Below, piece by piece: positions 51,892 through 59,907 of a stretch of DNA of 60,686 nt. The stretch covers positions 1-60,686 of the forward strand of contig JAETTM010000018.1 in NCBI GenBank assembly GCA_021769135.1. Reading direction: 5' to 3'. The DNA is from Lachnospiraceae bacterium (lineage in GTDB: Bacteria > Bacillota > Clostridia > Lachnospirales > Lachnospiraceae). The number at the start of each line of letters is the position of its first letter. Within the stretch, counting starts at the first letter, position 1. Below the pieces are notes generated by a model. That model saw only the letters and a program-made list of their open reading frames with translations. It was not told the DNA's origin and did no database searches. A program made the translations under genes and the position numbers.

Positions 51892-53427
51892 ATGCCAGCA
51901 AACTTTACATCTTTTTATTTTTTATGCTTTTATGCAATCGTATTATTTATATATTATATAATTCCCAGGAAAATGCAATGGATATTTTTACTTTTTGCAA
52001 GCGCGGCTTTTTATTTGTTCACCGGGAATGGGATTCTCATACTCTATCCTGTCGCCGCGTCATTGATTGCATACGTCTCCTTACGCCTGATGGCAGGAAC
52101 GGAAGATGTAAAAAAACGCAGGCTGGCACTGCTTTTGTCCGTCATTTTCCTGATAGGGGCATTGGTAGTTCTGAAATATATTAATTTCGGCATAAATACT
52201 GTCAATGGGATAGCGTCTTTACTGGGGAAGGCGGAAAATATGATAGCCCCTTTCCATTTTTTAGTTCCTTTAGGCATTTCTTTTTATACTTTTTCCATTT
52301 TAGGATATATTGTGGATGTATATAATAAAATTGCCGAACCCCAAAAGAATTTTTTCAAATTAGCGCTATACGGCATGTATTTTCCGTCCATTCTTTCCGG
52401 CCCTATCCTCCGCTACAGGGAAGACGGGGAACAGTTTTTCGCCCCCCATCCCTTCGATTACCGCCAGGTGACTTTCGGAATGCAGCGCATGGTGTGGGGA
52501 TTCTTTAAAGTGCTGGTGATATCGGAACGGATGAATCTGATTGTCAATACCGTATATGATAATTATGCCCAGTATCCAGGGGCTTATATTTGGATTGCTA
52601 CCGTATGCTATGCTTTTCAGCTGTACACCAACTTTTCCGGCTCCATGGATATTGCTTTGGGCATATCCCAGACCTTTGGAATCTATTTGCCGGAAAATTT
52701 CGAAACGCCTTTCTTTTCCAAAAACATCTCCGAATATTGGCGCAGATGGCATATTACCTTGGGCGTGTGGATGAAGGAATACGTCTTCTATCCCTTGCTG
52801 CGCACGGCTGCTTTTACCAACCTTGGGAAAAAGCTGCGCAAAAAATTTGGGAAAAAACGGGGGAAACAGCTGACAACCTTCCTGGCTATGTTTATCCTTT
52901 GGTTCACCGTAGGCATATGGCATGAGGGCGACTGGAAATTCGTGATAGGCTCCGGCTTGCTGCATTGGTTTTATATTGTTTCCGGCGAACTTTTAACCCC
53001 TTTTTTCCAGAAAATAATGGAGAAGCTTGGCATAAACTCAAAGAGCAGATGGCTGGATGCTTTACGTGTGCTGCGCACATTTTTCCTGGTTAACATCGGC
53101 TTTGTATTTTTCCGCGCGGCTTCTGCAACGGATGCCTGGAATATGTTAAAATCCGCTGTCAGCATATGGAATCCGCAGATATTAGTGGATGGCTCTTTGT
53201 TTATGCTGGGCTTGGATGTTATCGAAGCCGTGATTGCCCTTGTATCTCTTTTGATTCTTTGGATAATTTCCCGACTGCAGCAAAAGGGGCCGGTGCGGGA
53301 AAGAATCGAAAAGCGAAAACTGCCGGTACGGTTTCTGATTTGGTACGCGCTGCTGTTTTATATTATATTGCTGGGGTATTATGGGCCGGAGTATAGCGCG
53401 GCGGAGTTTATTTATCAGGGGTTCTAA
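51892..53427 (+). CDS. MBOAT family O-acyltransferase, second copy
   Basis: 511 residues from MPANFTSFYFLCF (AAAGGA 10 bases upstream); the frame extending to 51814 runs into the MITE. About ten spans with the catalytic His in GIWHEGDWKFVIGSGLLHW and the family blocks VPLGISFYTFSILGYIVDVY and SEYWRRWHITLG. The sequence is clearly different from the MBOAT at 46187 and is shaped more like DltB. The C-terminus is AEFIYQGF, again F-x-Y-x-x-F, which supports a DltX-like acyl relay on the tyrosine. It lies just downstream of FkbH and ACP, its likely acyl source. Confidence 0.93.
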   Translation: MPANFTSFYFLCFYAIVLFIYYIIPRKMQWIFLLFASAAFYLFTGNGILILYPVAASLIAYVSLRLMAGTEDVKKRRLALLLSVIFLIGALVVLKYINFGINTVNGIASLLGKAENMIAPFHFLVPLGISFYTFSILGYIVDVYNKIAEPQKNFFKLALYGMYFPSILSGPILRYREDGEQFFAPHPFDYRQVTFGMQRMVWGFFKVLVISERMNLIVNTVYDNYAQYPGAYIWIATVCYAFQLYTNFSGSMDIALGISQTFGIYLPENFETPFFSKNISEYWRRWHITLGVWMKEYVFYPLLRTAAFTNLGKKLRKKFGKKRGKQLTTFLAMFILWFTVGIWHEGDWKFVIGSGLLHWFYIVSGELLTPFFQKIMEKLGINSKSRWLDALRVLRTFFLVNIGFVFFRAASATDAWNMLKSAVSIWNPQILVDGSLFMLGLDVIEAVIALVSLLILWIISRLQQKGPVRERIEKRKLPVRFLIWYALLFYIILLGYYGPEYSAAEFIYQGF

Positions 53428-53441
53428 GATATGCTTTAAGG

Positions 53442-53741
53442 GAAATCCATTTTCAGGGGCGGCGGGGCGGGCGGAGCGTTTGGCCAGTGCAGGATTTGGT
53501 TTTAAGGCTATTGCTAAAAAGCAGAAATTTCACTTATGAAATGGTTGATTCCCAGGGGAAAACCGCCATGGATGGCGGTTTTAAGAAGCATGGGCATGGA
53601 TGCCCGCTGCTTCTGACCCGTCCGCACTCAATTCCTTCGTCCATTTCATTAGTGAAATCTGCTTTTTAACTTAGCCGAAAAACCAAATCCTGCACTGGCC
53701 AAACGCTCCGCCCGCCCCGCCGCCCCTGAAAATGGATTTCA
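53442..53741. repeat. 300-bp near-perfect palindrome with about 100-bp arms
   Basis: The left arm 53442-53544 and right arm 53641-53741 are inverse copies over about 100 bp with only scattered differences near AAGGCTATTGC. The 96-base loop contains two further hairpins (AAAACCGCC/GGCGGTTTT and AGAAGCATGGGC/GCCCGCTGCTTCT). It includes a GC-rich GGCGGGGCGGGCGG block. No convincing gene. It occupies the gap between the second MBOAT and the GT2 gene at 53900. Confidence 0.85.
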
Positions 53742-53899
53742 CGGACCATTCACGTGCCATTCACGTGTCATCCCTCAATTTTCCTAGACGAAAAAGGGAT
53801 ATTCTGTTAAAATATAGGTTATGATGATTGCAGAAGCAAAGATGCTCCGGAAAAATGGGCCGGACTGGCGGCAGGAAACGGTGCAGAAATGGGGTAAAA

Positions 53900-54841
53900 A
53901 TGAATAAAATTGCAGTTTTAATACCGTGCTATAATGAAGAAAAGACTATCGCGAAGGTAGTGGCGGATGCAAAAGCAGCCTTGCCGGAAGCGGTGATTTA
54001 TGTATATAACAACAATTCCACCGACAAAACAGCCGAACTGGCGGCCCGGGCCGGGGCGGTGGTACGGAATGAATATATGCAGGGAAAAGGGAATGTTATC
54101 CGCCGGATGTTCCGGGAAGTGGAGGCGGACTGTTATGTGATGGTGGATGGGGATGACACTTATCCTATGGAATACGCGGCGGAAATGGTGGACAAGGTTT
54201 TGAACCATAATGCGGATATGGTGGTGGGCGACAGGCTTTCCTCCACCTATTTCACGGAAAATAAGCGCCCTTTCCATAATATGGGGAACAGCCTCGTGAG
54301 GGGAAGCATTAATCGGCTGTTCGGCTGTGATATCAAGGACATTATGACGGGATACAGGGCATTCAGCTATGGGTTTGTGAAGACGTTCCCCGTGCTTTCC
54401 AAGGGGTTTGAAATCGAGACGGAAATGACCATACATGCGGTGTCCAACAATATGCAGATAGAGAATGTGATTGTAGATTACCGGGATAGGCCGGAGGGGA
54501 GCGAATCTAAGCTGAATACTTACTCAGACGGGATAAAGGTGCTGGGAACTATAGGGAAGCTTTATAAGGATTATAAGCCGCTGGGCTTTTTTACGCTATT
54601 GGCAGTTTTTTTAGCGGCTATATCCATTATTTTCTTTATTCCGGTGTTGGTGGATTTCATCAAAACGGGCATGGTGGAAAAATTCCCCACGTTGTTTGTA
54701 TGCGGTTTCGTTATGCTTGCCGCTATCCAGTCCTTTTTCTCCGGGCTGATTCTTTCCAATATGGCGTTAAAAAACAGAAGGGATTTCGAATTCCGTCTGA
54801 ATATGATTCAAAGGCGGAAAGAATACGACGATGTGGACTGA
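53900..54841 (+). CDS. GT2 polyprenyl-phosphate glycosyltransferase (GtrB/DPM1-like)
   Basis: 313 residues from ATG 53900 (GGGGT upstream; an in-frame ATG at 53828 has poor context). The GT-A domain has IAVLIPCYNEEKTI, VYNNNSTDKT, and VMVDGDDTYP as metal-binding D-x-D, then TGYRAFS. Two C-terminal spans (about 232-252 and 268-292) anchor it. Such enzymes charge undecaprenyl phosphate with a sugar on the cytosolic face for GT-C enzymes outside, which fits the three membrane proteins that follow. Overlaps the next gene by 11 bases. Confidence 0.92.
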   Translation: MNKIAVLIPCYNEEKTIAKVVADAKAALPEAVIYVYNNNSTDKTAELAARAGAVVRNEYMQGKGNVIRRMFREVEADCYVMVDGDDTYPMEYAAEMVDKVLNHNADMVVGDRLSSTYFTENKRPFHNMGNSLVRGSINRLFGCDIKDIMTGYRAFSYGFVKTFPVLSKGFEIETEMTIHAVSNNMQIENVIVDYRDRPEGSESKLNTYSDGIKVLGTIGKLYKDYKPLGFFTLLAVFLAAISIIFFIPVLVDFIKTGMVEKFPTLFVCGFVMLAAIQSFFSGLILSNMALKNRRDFEFRLNMIQRRKEYDDVD

Positions 54842-56339
54842 CAGGCCGATGCAGGAAGGGCAGTCGGAAGCAGCGGAGCAGGAAAAGATAAATAAGCCGG
54901 AGAAGATTGGGAAACAGAAAAAGGAAAAAGAAGAAAAGTTGGAAAAAGAGGGAGCAGTGAAAGGGAAAGAAAAGCTAAAAAAAAGATGGGATAAATGGGA
55001 TATTTGTCTGCTTGTGGCAGCATTGGCCTTTTATCTCTTTTTTCCGTTATATGACGGGCCGGTATGGTGCAAGGATTCTCCCAGCTATGCTACGATGAAT
55101 ATTACCAGGGAGCCGCTGTATCCTACATTTTTATTGATATTCCGAAAGATATTCGGAGAGGAAGGCTATCTGATGCCAGTAGTGGTTGCCCAGAGCATTT
55201 TGGCGGCCTATGCCACATGGAAGCTGGCAGTAACGGTGAAAGAGTATAAGAATGGCAGCAATCTGCTGGCCCTGCTCACGGCGGGTTTCCAGTTCGGGGT
55301 GACTTTTTTATGCCGCTTTGTGGCCATCAGGGGCTCTTCCTATACGGACAGCATTATGACGGAAGGGCTGGGCTTATCGCTGTATGTGCTGTTTATCGTG
55401 CAGCTTTATAAGTATGTAGCGGAGGAAAAGGCAGGAAATCTGGCTGGAACGGTTTTCTATGCTTTTTTGCTTGTAAATTTGAGAAAACAGATGCTGGTCA
55501 GCCTTTGCCTGATGGCGGCGGTTTCCCTGCTGTATTATTTAATAAAGGAAAGGCGGGGGAAAAAGCTGCTGCTTTTGCTTGGACTGACGGCCGGTATTTT
55601 TATTGCGTGCCGTTTTACGGATAAGCTGTATAATTATTGTGTCCGGGGAGCATGGATTGAGCATTCGGGAACCGCCATGGGAATGCTCTGTACGTTGATT
55701 TATACCTCTGACGGAGGGGATGCCCGCCTGTTTGAGGATGAGGTGCTCCGGGAACTGTATGTGGATATTTCGGAGGAAGCGGACAGGCAGGAACTGAAAA
55801 TCACCTATGCGCCGGAAGGCTGGGTGGATTTGTCATCCCATTATGCGGATAGCTATGATGCCATCGGTTATGGAATTATCAATCCTGTGGTACAGGGCTA
55901 TATCAGGGATAATTTGGATTGTACTGAAATAGAAGCGGTGTTAAAGTATGACGAATATTGCGGCGATATGACGAAAACGCTGCTGGGGCAGGAAAAAGGG
56001 GATTTGATTCGAGTTTATGCGGCGAACGCATGGAAAGGGTTCGTAAATTCCATTGCCAGGGTGCACCGGCTTTTGAACATTTATGCGGTAGGGGCATATC
56101 TTTTGTACCTGGGGCTTTACGGATATTGGGTATGGGAAAAGAAATGCTGGGCGAAAAGGGATAGGAGCGTTGTGCTGGCGGAAATCGTGTTGGGCGGTGT
56201 AATTATCAATTCGCTTGTGGTAGGCGCTATGATTTTCTGCCAGCCCCGTTATATGATATATAATATGGGGTTGTTCTACACGGCTTTATCGGTGCTGATT
56301 TATGACCGGGTGGAAGCGGTTTTTGCCGGGAGGCGGTAA
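54831..56339 (+). CDS. Polytopic membrane protein, GT-C-like
   Basis: 502 residues. A 55-residue basic/acidic coiled N-terminus (KEKEEKLEKEGAVKGKEKLKK) precedes about ten spans. The first outer loop (DGPVWCKDSPSYATM) has acidic residues after the first span, as expected for GT-C transferases that use polyprenyl-phosphate sugars, and a second large loop (ARLFEDEVLRELYVDISEEADRQ) lies outside. It overlaps the GT2 gene, which probably supplies its lipid-linked sugar. Family not certain. Confidence 0.78.
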   Translation: MWTDRPMQEGQSEAAEQEKINKPEKIGKQKKEKEEKLEKEGAVKGKEKLKKRWDKWDICLLVAALAFYLFFPLYDGPVWCKDSPSYATMNITREPLYPTFLLIFRKIFGEEGYLMPVVVAQSILAAYATWKLAVTVKEYKNGSNLLALLTAGFQFGVTFLCRFVAIRGSSYTDSIMTEGLGLSLYVLFIVQLYKYVAEEKAGNLAGTVFYAFLLVNLRKQMLVSLCLMAAVSLLYYLIKERRGKKLLLLLGLTAGIFIACRFTDKLYNYCVRGAWIEHSGTAMGMLCTLIYTSDGGDARLFEDEVLRELYVDISEEADRQELKITYAPEGWVDLSSHYADSYDAIGYGIINPVVQGYIRDNLDCTEIEAVLKYDEYCGDMTKTLLGQEKGDLIRVYAANAWKGFVNSIARVHRLLNIYAVGAYLLYLGLYGYWVWEKKCWAKRDRSVVLAEIVLGGVIINSLVVGAMIFCQPRYMIYNMGLFYTALSVLIYDRVEAVFAGRR

Positions 56340-56396
56340 ATCTGAATCAATTAGCGCCCTGTACAGGTTGGCAGGGGAGAAGAAAGTGCATAAAGG

Positions 56397-58157
56397 ATGA
56401 AGAGAAAAATTATTGATAATTGGTATGTGGTTTTAATAGGGCTGTTTTTGCTGTCAGTAGCCGGGGTGTACGCTTTTTTTGGAGAAAGCAGCCATATTGC
56501 GGTGCACGATAATCTGGATTTGTTCGTCGCCCAGTTTCAGATGTTGAAAAATACGGACAGCTTTTTCGCCCATGGTATAGACGTTCCTTTTTTAGGCGGT
56601 GTTTCCAGGGATAATCTTCCTTCGGAGCTGTCGCTTTATACATTGCTGTATTTCTTTTTCCCCTCCTTTGCGGCTTATATTATCGGATATTTACTGAAAG
56701 TAATTCTGTCAGTTTTTTCGGTCTGGCTGCTCGCAAAGGACTGGTATGGGGCGGAGTTTGAAAAATATAAACCGTTGGCGGCGCTGTTTGGCCTGTCCTA
56801 CGGGGTTTTAAATATGTTTCCTGCCTTTGGGATTCCTTTTGCTTCCATTCCGCTGGCATTATATCTGCTGCGGCAGATTTACCGCAGGCCATCGGCCAAA
56901 TGGTATATAGCCTTGTTCTGTTATCCGTTTCTCTCTTATTTTTCCTATTTTGGTTTTTTTATTTTAGCATATCTTGTGGTTGGGGTTATCTGGCTGAGCA
57001 TCAGGGATAAAAAGGTGGCGGTATCTTTAATCGGCGGGTTGTTTGTGCTGGGAATCGGATATGTTTTTTTTGAATACAGGCTTTTTTATGTGATGCTTTT
57101 TGGCGGTGTGGAAACCATACGATTATCAATTGTGGAGGCAGACTTGACGGCGGGGGAGATTCTGGCCCAGAGCAAAGACGTATGGATGAACGGCATGTTC
57201 CATGCGGAAAGCGTACATGGTAAGCTTGTTTTGTGGGTATGTGCAATTTATTTTTTATATGTAAACGGGAAATATCTGGTGAAGAAAAACTGGAAGGGAA
57301 TTTTCCATGATGTGTATAACTTGGCGATGCTTTTGCTGGTGTTTAACAGCCTGATATATGGCATTTACAATTGGGGGGCATTCCGGGGGCTGGTTGAAAC
57401 GCTGCTTCCGCCGTTAAAGGGCTTCCAGTTCAACCGAACGGTATTTTTCAGCCCTTTTCTCTGGTATGCTGCGTTTTTCCTTATTTTGCAGCGGGGATAC
57501 GATTTATCTTATGAAATGGTCTGGCGGAAATTTCCCAAGGGATTCCGGTGGGGCGCAAACTTACTGGCATTGGCCGCATTTGCGATTATATTGCTGACGC
57601 CTTCCAGATACAACGATTTGTACCATACATGCAAAAACAAGGCGCTGGAAATTTTGAAAGGGAAAGAAACGGATGAAATGAATTATGAAGAGTTTTATTC
57701 CAGCGAACTGTTTGAACAAATAAAGCAGGAGATTGGATATGAAGGGGAATGGGCGGCGGCCTATGGATTTCATCCGGCCGTGTTGGAATATAACGGGATA
57801 GCTACGTTGGATGGCTATCTTGGCTTTTATCCCCAGCAGTATAAGGAGGATTTCCGCCGGGTGATTGTTCCTGCCATAGAGCGGATGGAACCCAGCCGGA
57901 TTTACTACGATGACTGGGGGGCCAGGGCATACCTTTATTCCGGAACGGAGGCTTCCGTAGTGAGCCCTTTGAAATCTTTTGAGGCGGCGGACAAGGATTT
58001 ATATATTGACAGCGATGCATTTGTGGAAATGGGGGGGAAGTATATTTTTTCTCGGTTTGAAATAAGCAATGGGGAGGAAATAGGAATGGAGCTGATTGGG
58101 GCGTATGGAACGGATGGAAAACCCTATGCGGTGTATGTGTATGCCCCAAATGCTTAA
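56397..58157 (+). CDS. DUF6044-type polytopic membrane protein
   Basis: 586 residues with about twelve spans up to residue 405 and an extracytoplasmic C-terminal domain of about 170 residues (NEMNYEEFYSSELFEQIKQEIG region on). After the first span comes HIAVHDNLDLFVAQFQMLKN with the acidic pair typical of this family, which is related to GT-C transferases. The GTGCATAAAGG leader gives a weak ribosome site. Adjacent gene context (GT2, two other membrane proteins) suggests that it adds a branch sugar outside. Confidence 0.8.
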   Translation: MKRKIIDNWYVVLIGLFLLSVAGVYAFFGESSHIAVHDNLDLFVAQFQMLKNTDSFFAHGIDVPFLGGVSRDNLPSELSLYTLLYFFFPSFAAYIIGYLLKVILSVFSVWLLAKDWYGAEFEKYKPLAALFGLSYGVLNMFPAFGIPFASIPLALYLLRQIYRRPSAKWYIALFCYPFLSYFSYFGFFILAYLVVGVIWLSIRDKKVAVSLIGGLFVLGIGYVFFEYRLFYVMLFGGVETIRLSIVEADLTAGEILAQSKDVWMNGMFHAESVHGKLVLWVCAIYFLYVNGKYLVKKNWKGIFHDVYNLAMLLLVFNSLIYGIYNWGAFRGLVETLLPPLKGFQFNRTVFFSPFLWYAAFFLILQRGYDLSYEMVWRKFPKGFRWGANLLALAAFAIILLTPSRYNDLYHTCKNKALEILKGKETDEMNYEEFYSSELFEQIKQEIGYEGEWAAAYGFHPAVLEYNGIATLDGYLGFYPQQYKEDFRRVIVPAIERMEPSRIYYDDWGARAYLYSGTEASVVSPLKSFEAADKDLYIDSDAFVEMGGKYIFSRFEISNGEEIGMELIGAYGTDGKPYAVYVYAPNA

Positions 58158-58193
58158 AAAGTCACATACGAGGAAAGGAGCGGGCAGGGAAAA

Positions 58194-59720
58194 GTGGGAG
58201 TATTGAGGGATAAGAAGAAGAGAGAGCGTGCAATGGAAGCCATTTTTTATTTATTGGTATTCGCGTCCATTACATGCTTTGCCATGGTACAGACCTATGG
58301 CGACCCGCCGGATGAAATCAACCGGTTTAAGGTGGTAAATTACATATGCAGGCATGGCACGCTGCCCCATGGTGCGGATCCGGAGGTGCTTTTGGCAGGG
58401 TATGGGGCATCTTATGCTTTTCAGCCGATACTTACTTATATTATTCAGGGCTTTCTGCTGCGGTTTTTGCGTTTGTTTACCGATGACGGATATGTTCTTC
58501 TTTTGGCGGCGCGGATGGTGAATGTGCTGTTTGGGGTGCTGATGGCTTATTTTGTCAGGAAAATCGCGAAGGAAGCATGGGAAAGTCCGTATATTCAGTG
58601 GACATTTACGCTATTGGTTGTTTTTTTGCCCCAGAATATTTTTATCCATTCCTATGTAAATACGGATTCTATGGCAATGCTGTCGGTGGCCATTATTTTT
58701 TATGTTCTTCTCCGGGCCCAAAGGGCGGGATTTGACAGACGGGGGTGTCTGCTGCTGTCAGCGGGAATTATTTTATGCGCTATGTCTTATTATAATGCAT
58801 ATGGGATGATAGTAGCGGCTATTCTGCTGTTTGTGGGAAATTATATCCATATGGACAGAGTGGTGCGGGTGGAATGGAAGCCTCTTTTCCGGAAAGGCTT
58901 TTATATTTCTCTGATTGTGCTGCTGGGGATTGGCTGGTGGTTTGGCAGAAATGCAGTGCTTTATAACGGGGATATCATAGCGATGAACGCCAGGAGGGAA
59001 TGTGCCATTCTGACGGCTTCCGAAGAATTTAATCCTCTCACCAGGCTCACTTACCGGGATGGAGGGAAGAGCCTGAAGGAAATGCTGTTTGACACAGGGT
59101 ATATTACGCTGCTTAGGGATAGTTTTATCGCCATGTTCGGGCCTATGATTATTCCTACCCATGGATTGATATATATTTACTATAAACGGCTTTGGATTGT
59201 GGCGTGCGTCGCGGCATTGCTTCCGGTGGGGAAAATCGAGGCGGCTTGCAGGAAGGCAAAGGAAGTAAGGAAAACAAGGAAAACCGGAACTTGGAGAGAA
59301 GGGTCTCCTGCCATAAAGGGAATAAATGTGGTAAATGCGGAGGGAAGAAACGACTATGAGGAACGGGAAGGCTGGAAAGGCGGAAGAAAAGGGAAAGCTT
59401 TTTTCTACTTCTGTATGGCTTTGTTCTGCGCGATTACCATAGGGCTGAGCGTTTATTATTCCTATACCTGGGAATTCCAACCCCAGGGAAGGTATATCCT
59501 CCCGGTATTGATTCCTTTTATGTATCTGGTTACGGTAGGGATACGGAAAATTTGCTGGCTGGGGAATATGATAAATGCAATGATTGGAAAGCTGATATGC
59601 CTGGGAATTATGGGATATGTTATGGCGGCTTTTGGCTATAGTTTGTTTAACCGTTTTTTGCCTTACTATTTGCAGGGGGCAAATATGTTTTCTATGTGGG
59701 GGAAAACTTTTGCGCCTTGA
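58194..59720 (+). CDS. Polytopic membrane protein, GT-C/DUF2142-like
   Basis: 508 residues starting at GTG 58194 (GGAAAGGAGCGGG upstream). About eleven spans. The first loop has YGDPPDEINRFKVVNYICRHG with an Asp-Glu pair, and the C-terminal spans carry EFQPQGRYILPVLIPF, a block seen in GT39/DUF2142-type mannosyltransferase relatives. A long charged loop (about 345-400, Lys/Arg/Gly-rich) faces the cytosol. Last gene of the plus-strand glycan run; a MITE follows. Confidence 0.8.
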   Translation: MGVLRDKKKRERAMEAIFYLLVFASITCFAMVQTYGDPPDEINRFKVVNYICRHGTLPHGADPEVLLAGYGASYAFQPILTYIIQGFLLRFLRLFTDDGYVLLLAARMVNVLFGVLMAYFVRKIAKEAWESPYIQWTFTLLVVFLPQNIFIHSYVNTDSMAMLSVAIIFYVLLRAQRAGFDRRGCLLLSAGIILCAMSYYNAYGMIVAAILLFVGNYIHMDRVVRVEWKPLFRKGFYISLIVLLGIGWWFGRNAVLYNGDIIAMNARRECAILTASEEFNPLTRLTYRDGGKSLKEMLFDTGYITLLRDSFIAMFGPMIIPTHGLIYIYYKRLWIVACVAALLPVGKIEAACRKAKEVRKTRKTGTWREGSPAIKGINVVNAEGRNDYEEREGWKGGRKGKAFFYFCMALFCAITIGLSVYYSYTWEFQPQGRYILPVLIPFMYLVTVGIRKICWLGNMINAMIGKLICLGIMGYVMAAFGYSLFNRFLPYYLQGANMFSMWGKTFAP

Positions 59721-59734
59721 TGTGCGTAAGTCAG

Positions 59735-59824
59735 TTGCAACAGTGCAACCCGGGACTTTGCATTTGGCCGGATGCCTTGCAGCAGGGTGCAAGGCACCGT
59801 GAATAGTAACCTGAACTGTTGCAA
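59735..59824. repeat. MITE-like element, copy 3 (diverged)
   Basis: Ends TTGCAACAGTGCA and (inverse) CTGAACTGTTGCAA, sharing GGGACTTTGCA with the complete copy at 51715. The interior has a hairpin of its own (GCCTTGCAGC/GGTGCAAGGC). No target duplication is obvious. Confidence 0.6.
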
Positions 59825-59850
59825 TCGGTTAGTGTGAGATGCTGGAATTC

Positions 59851-59879
59851 TTGAATTTAAGGTAAAAAAATGATATGAT
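59851..59879 (+). promoter_or_regulatory. Promoter of the Rpn-like gene
   Basis: TTGAAT (59851-59856), 17 bp, TATGAT (59874-59879). The start codon at 59908 has CAGGAGGGG 9 bases upstream. Confidence 0.7.
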
Positions 59880-59907
59880 AAGGACACAAACAGGAGGGGA
59901 ATAAGAT

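Noticed and set aside
53487-53669. 60-codon frame inside the 300-bp palindrome
   Set aside because: It spans both arms of the inverted repeat and lacks a ribosome site; the palindrome explains the sequence.
58773-59792. Minus-strand frame of 339 codons opposite the last membrane protein
   Set aside because: Antisense shadow of hydrophobic codons; no start signal.
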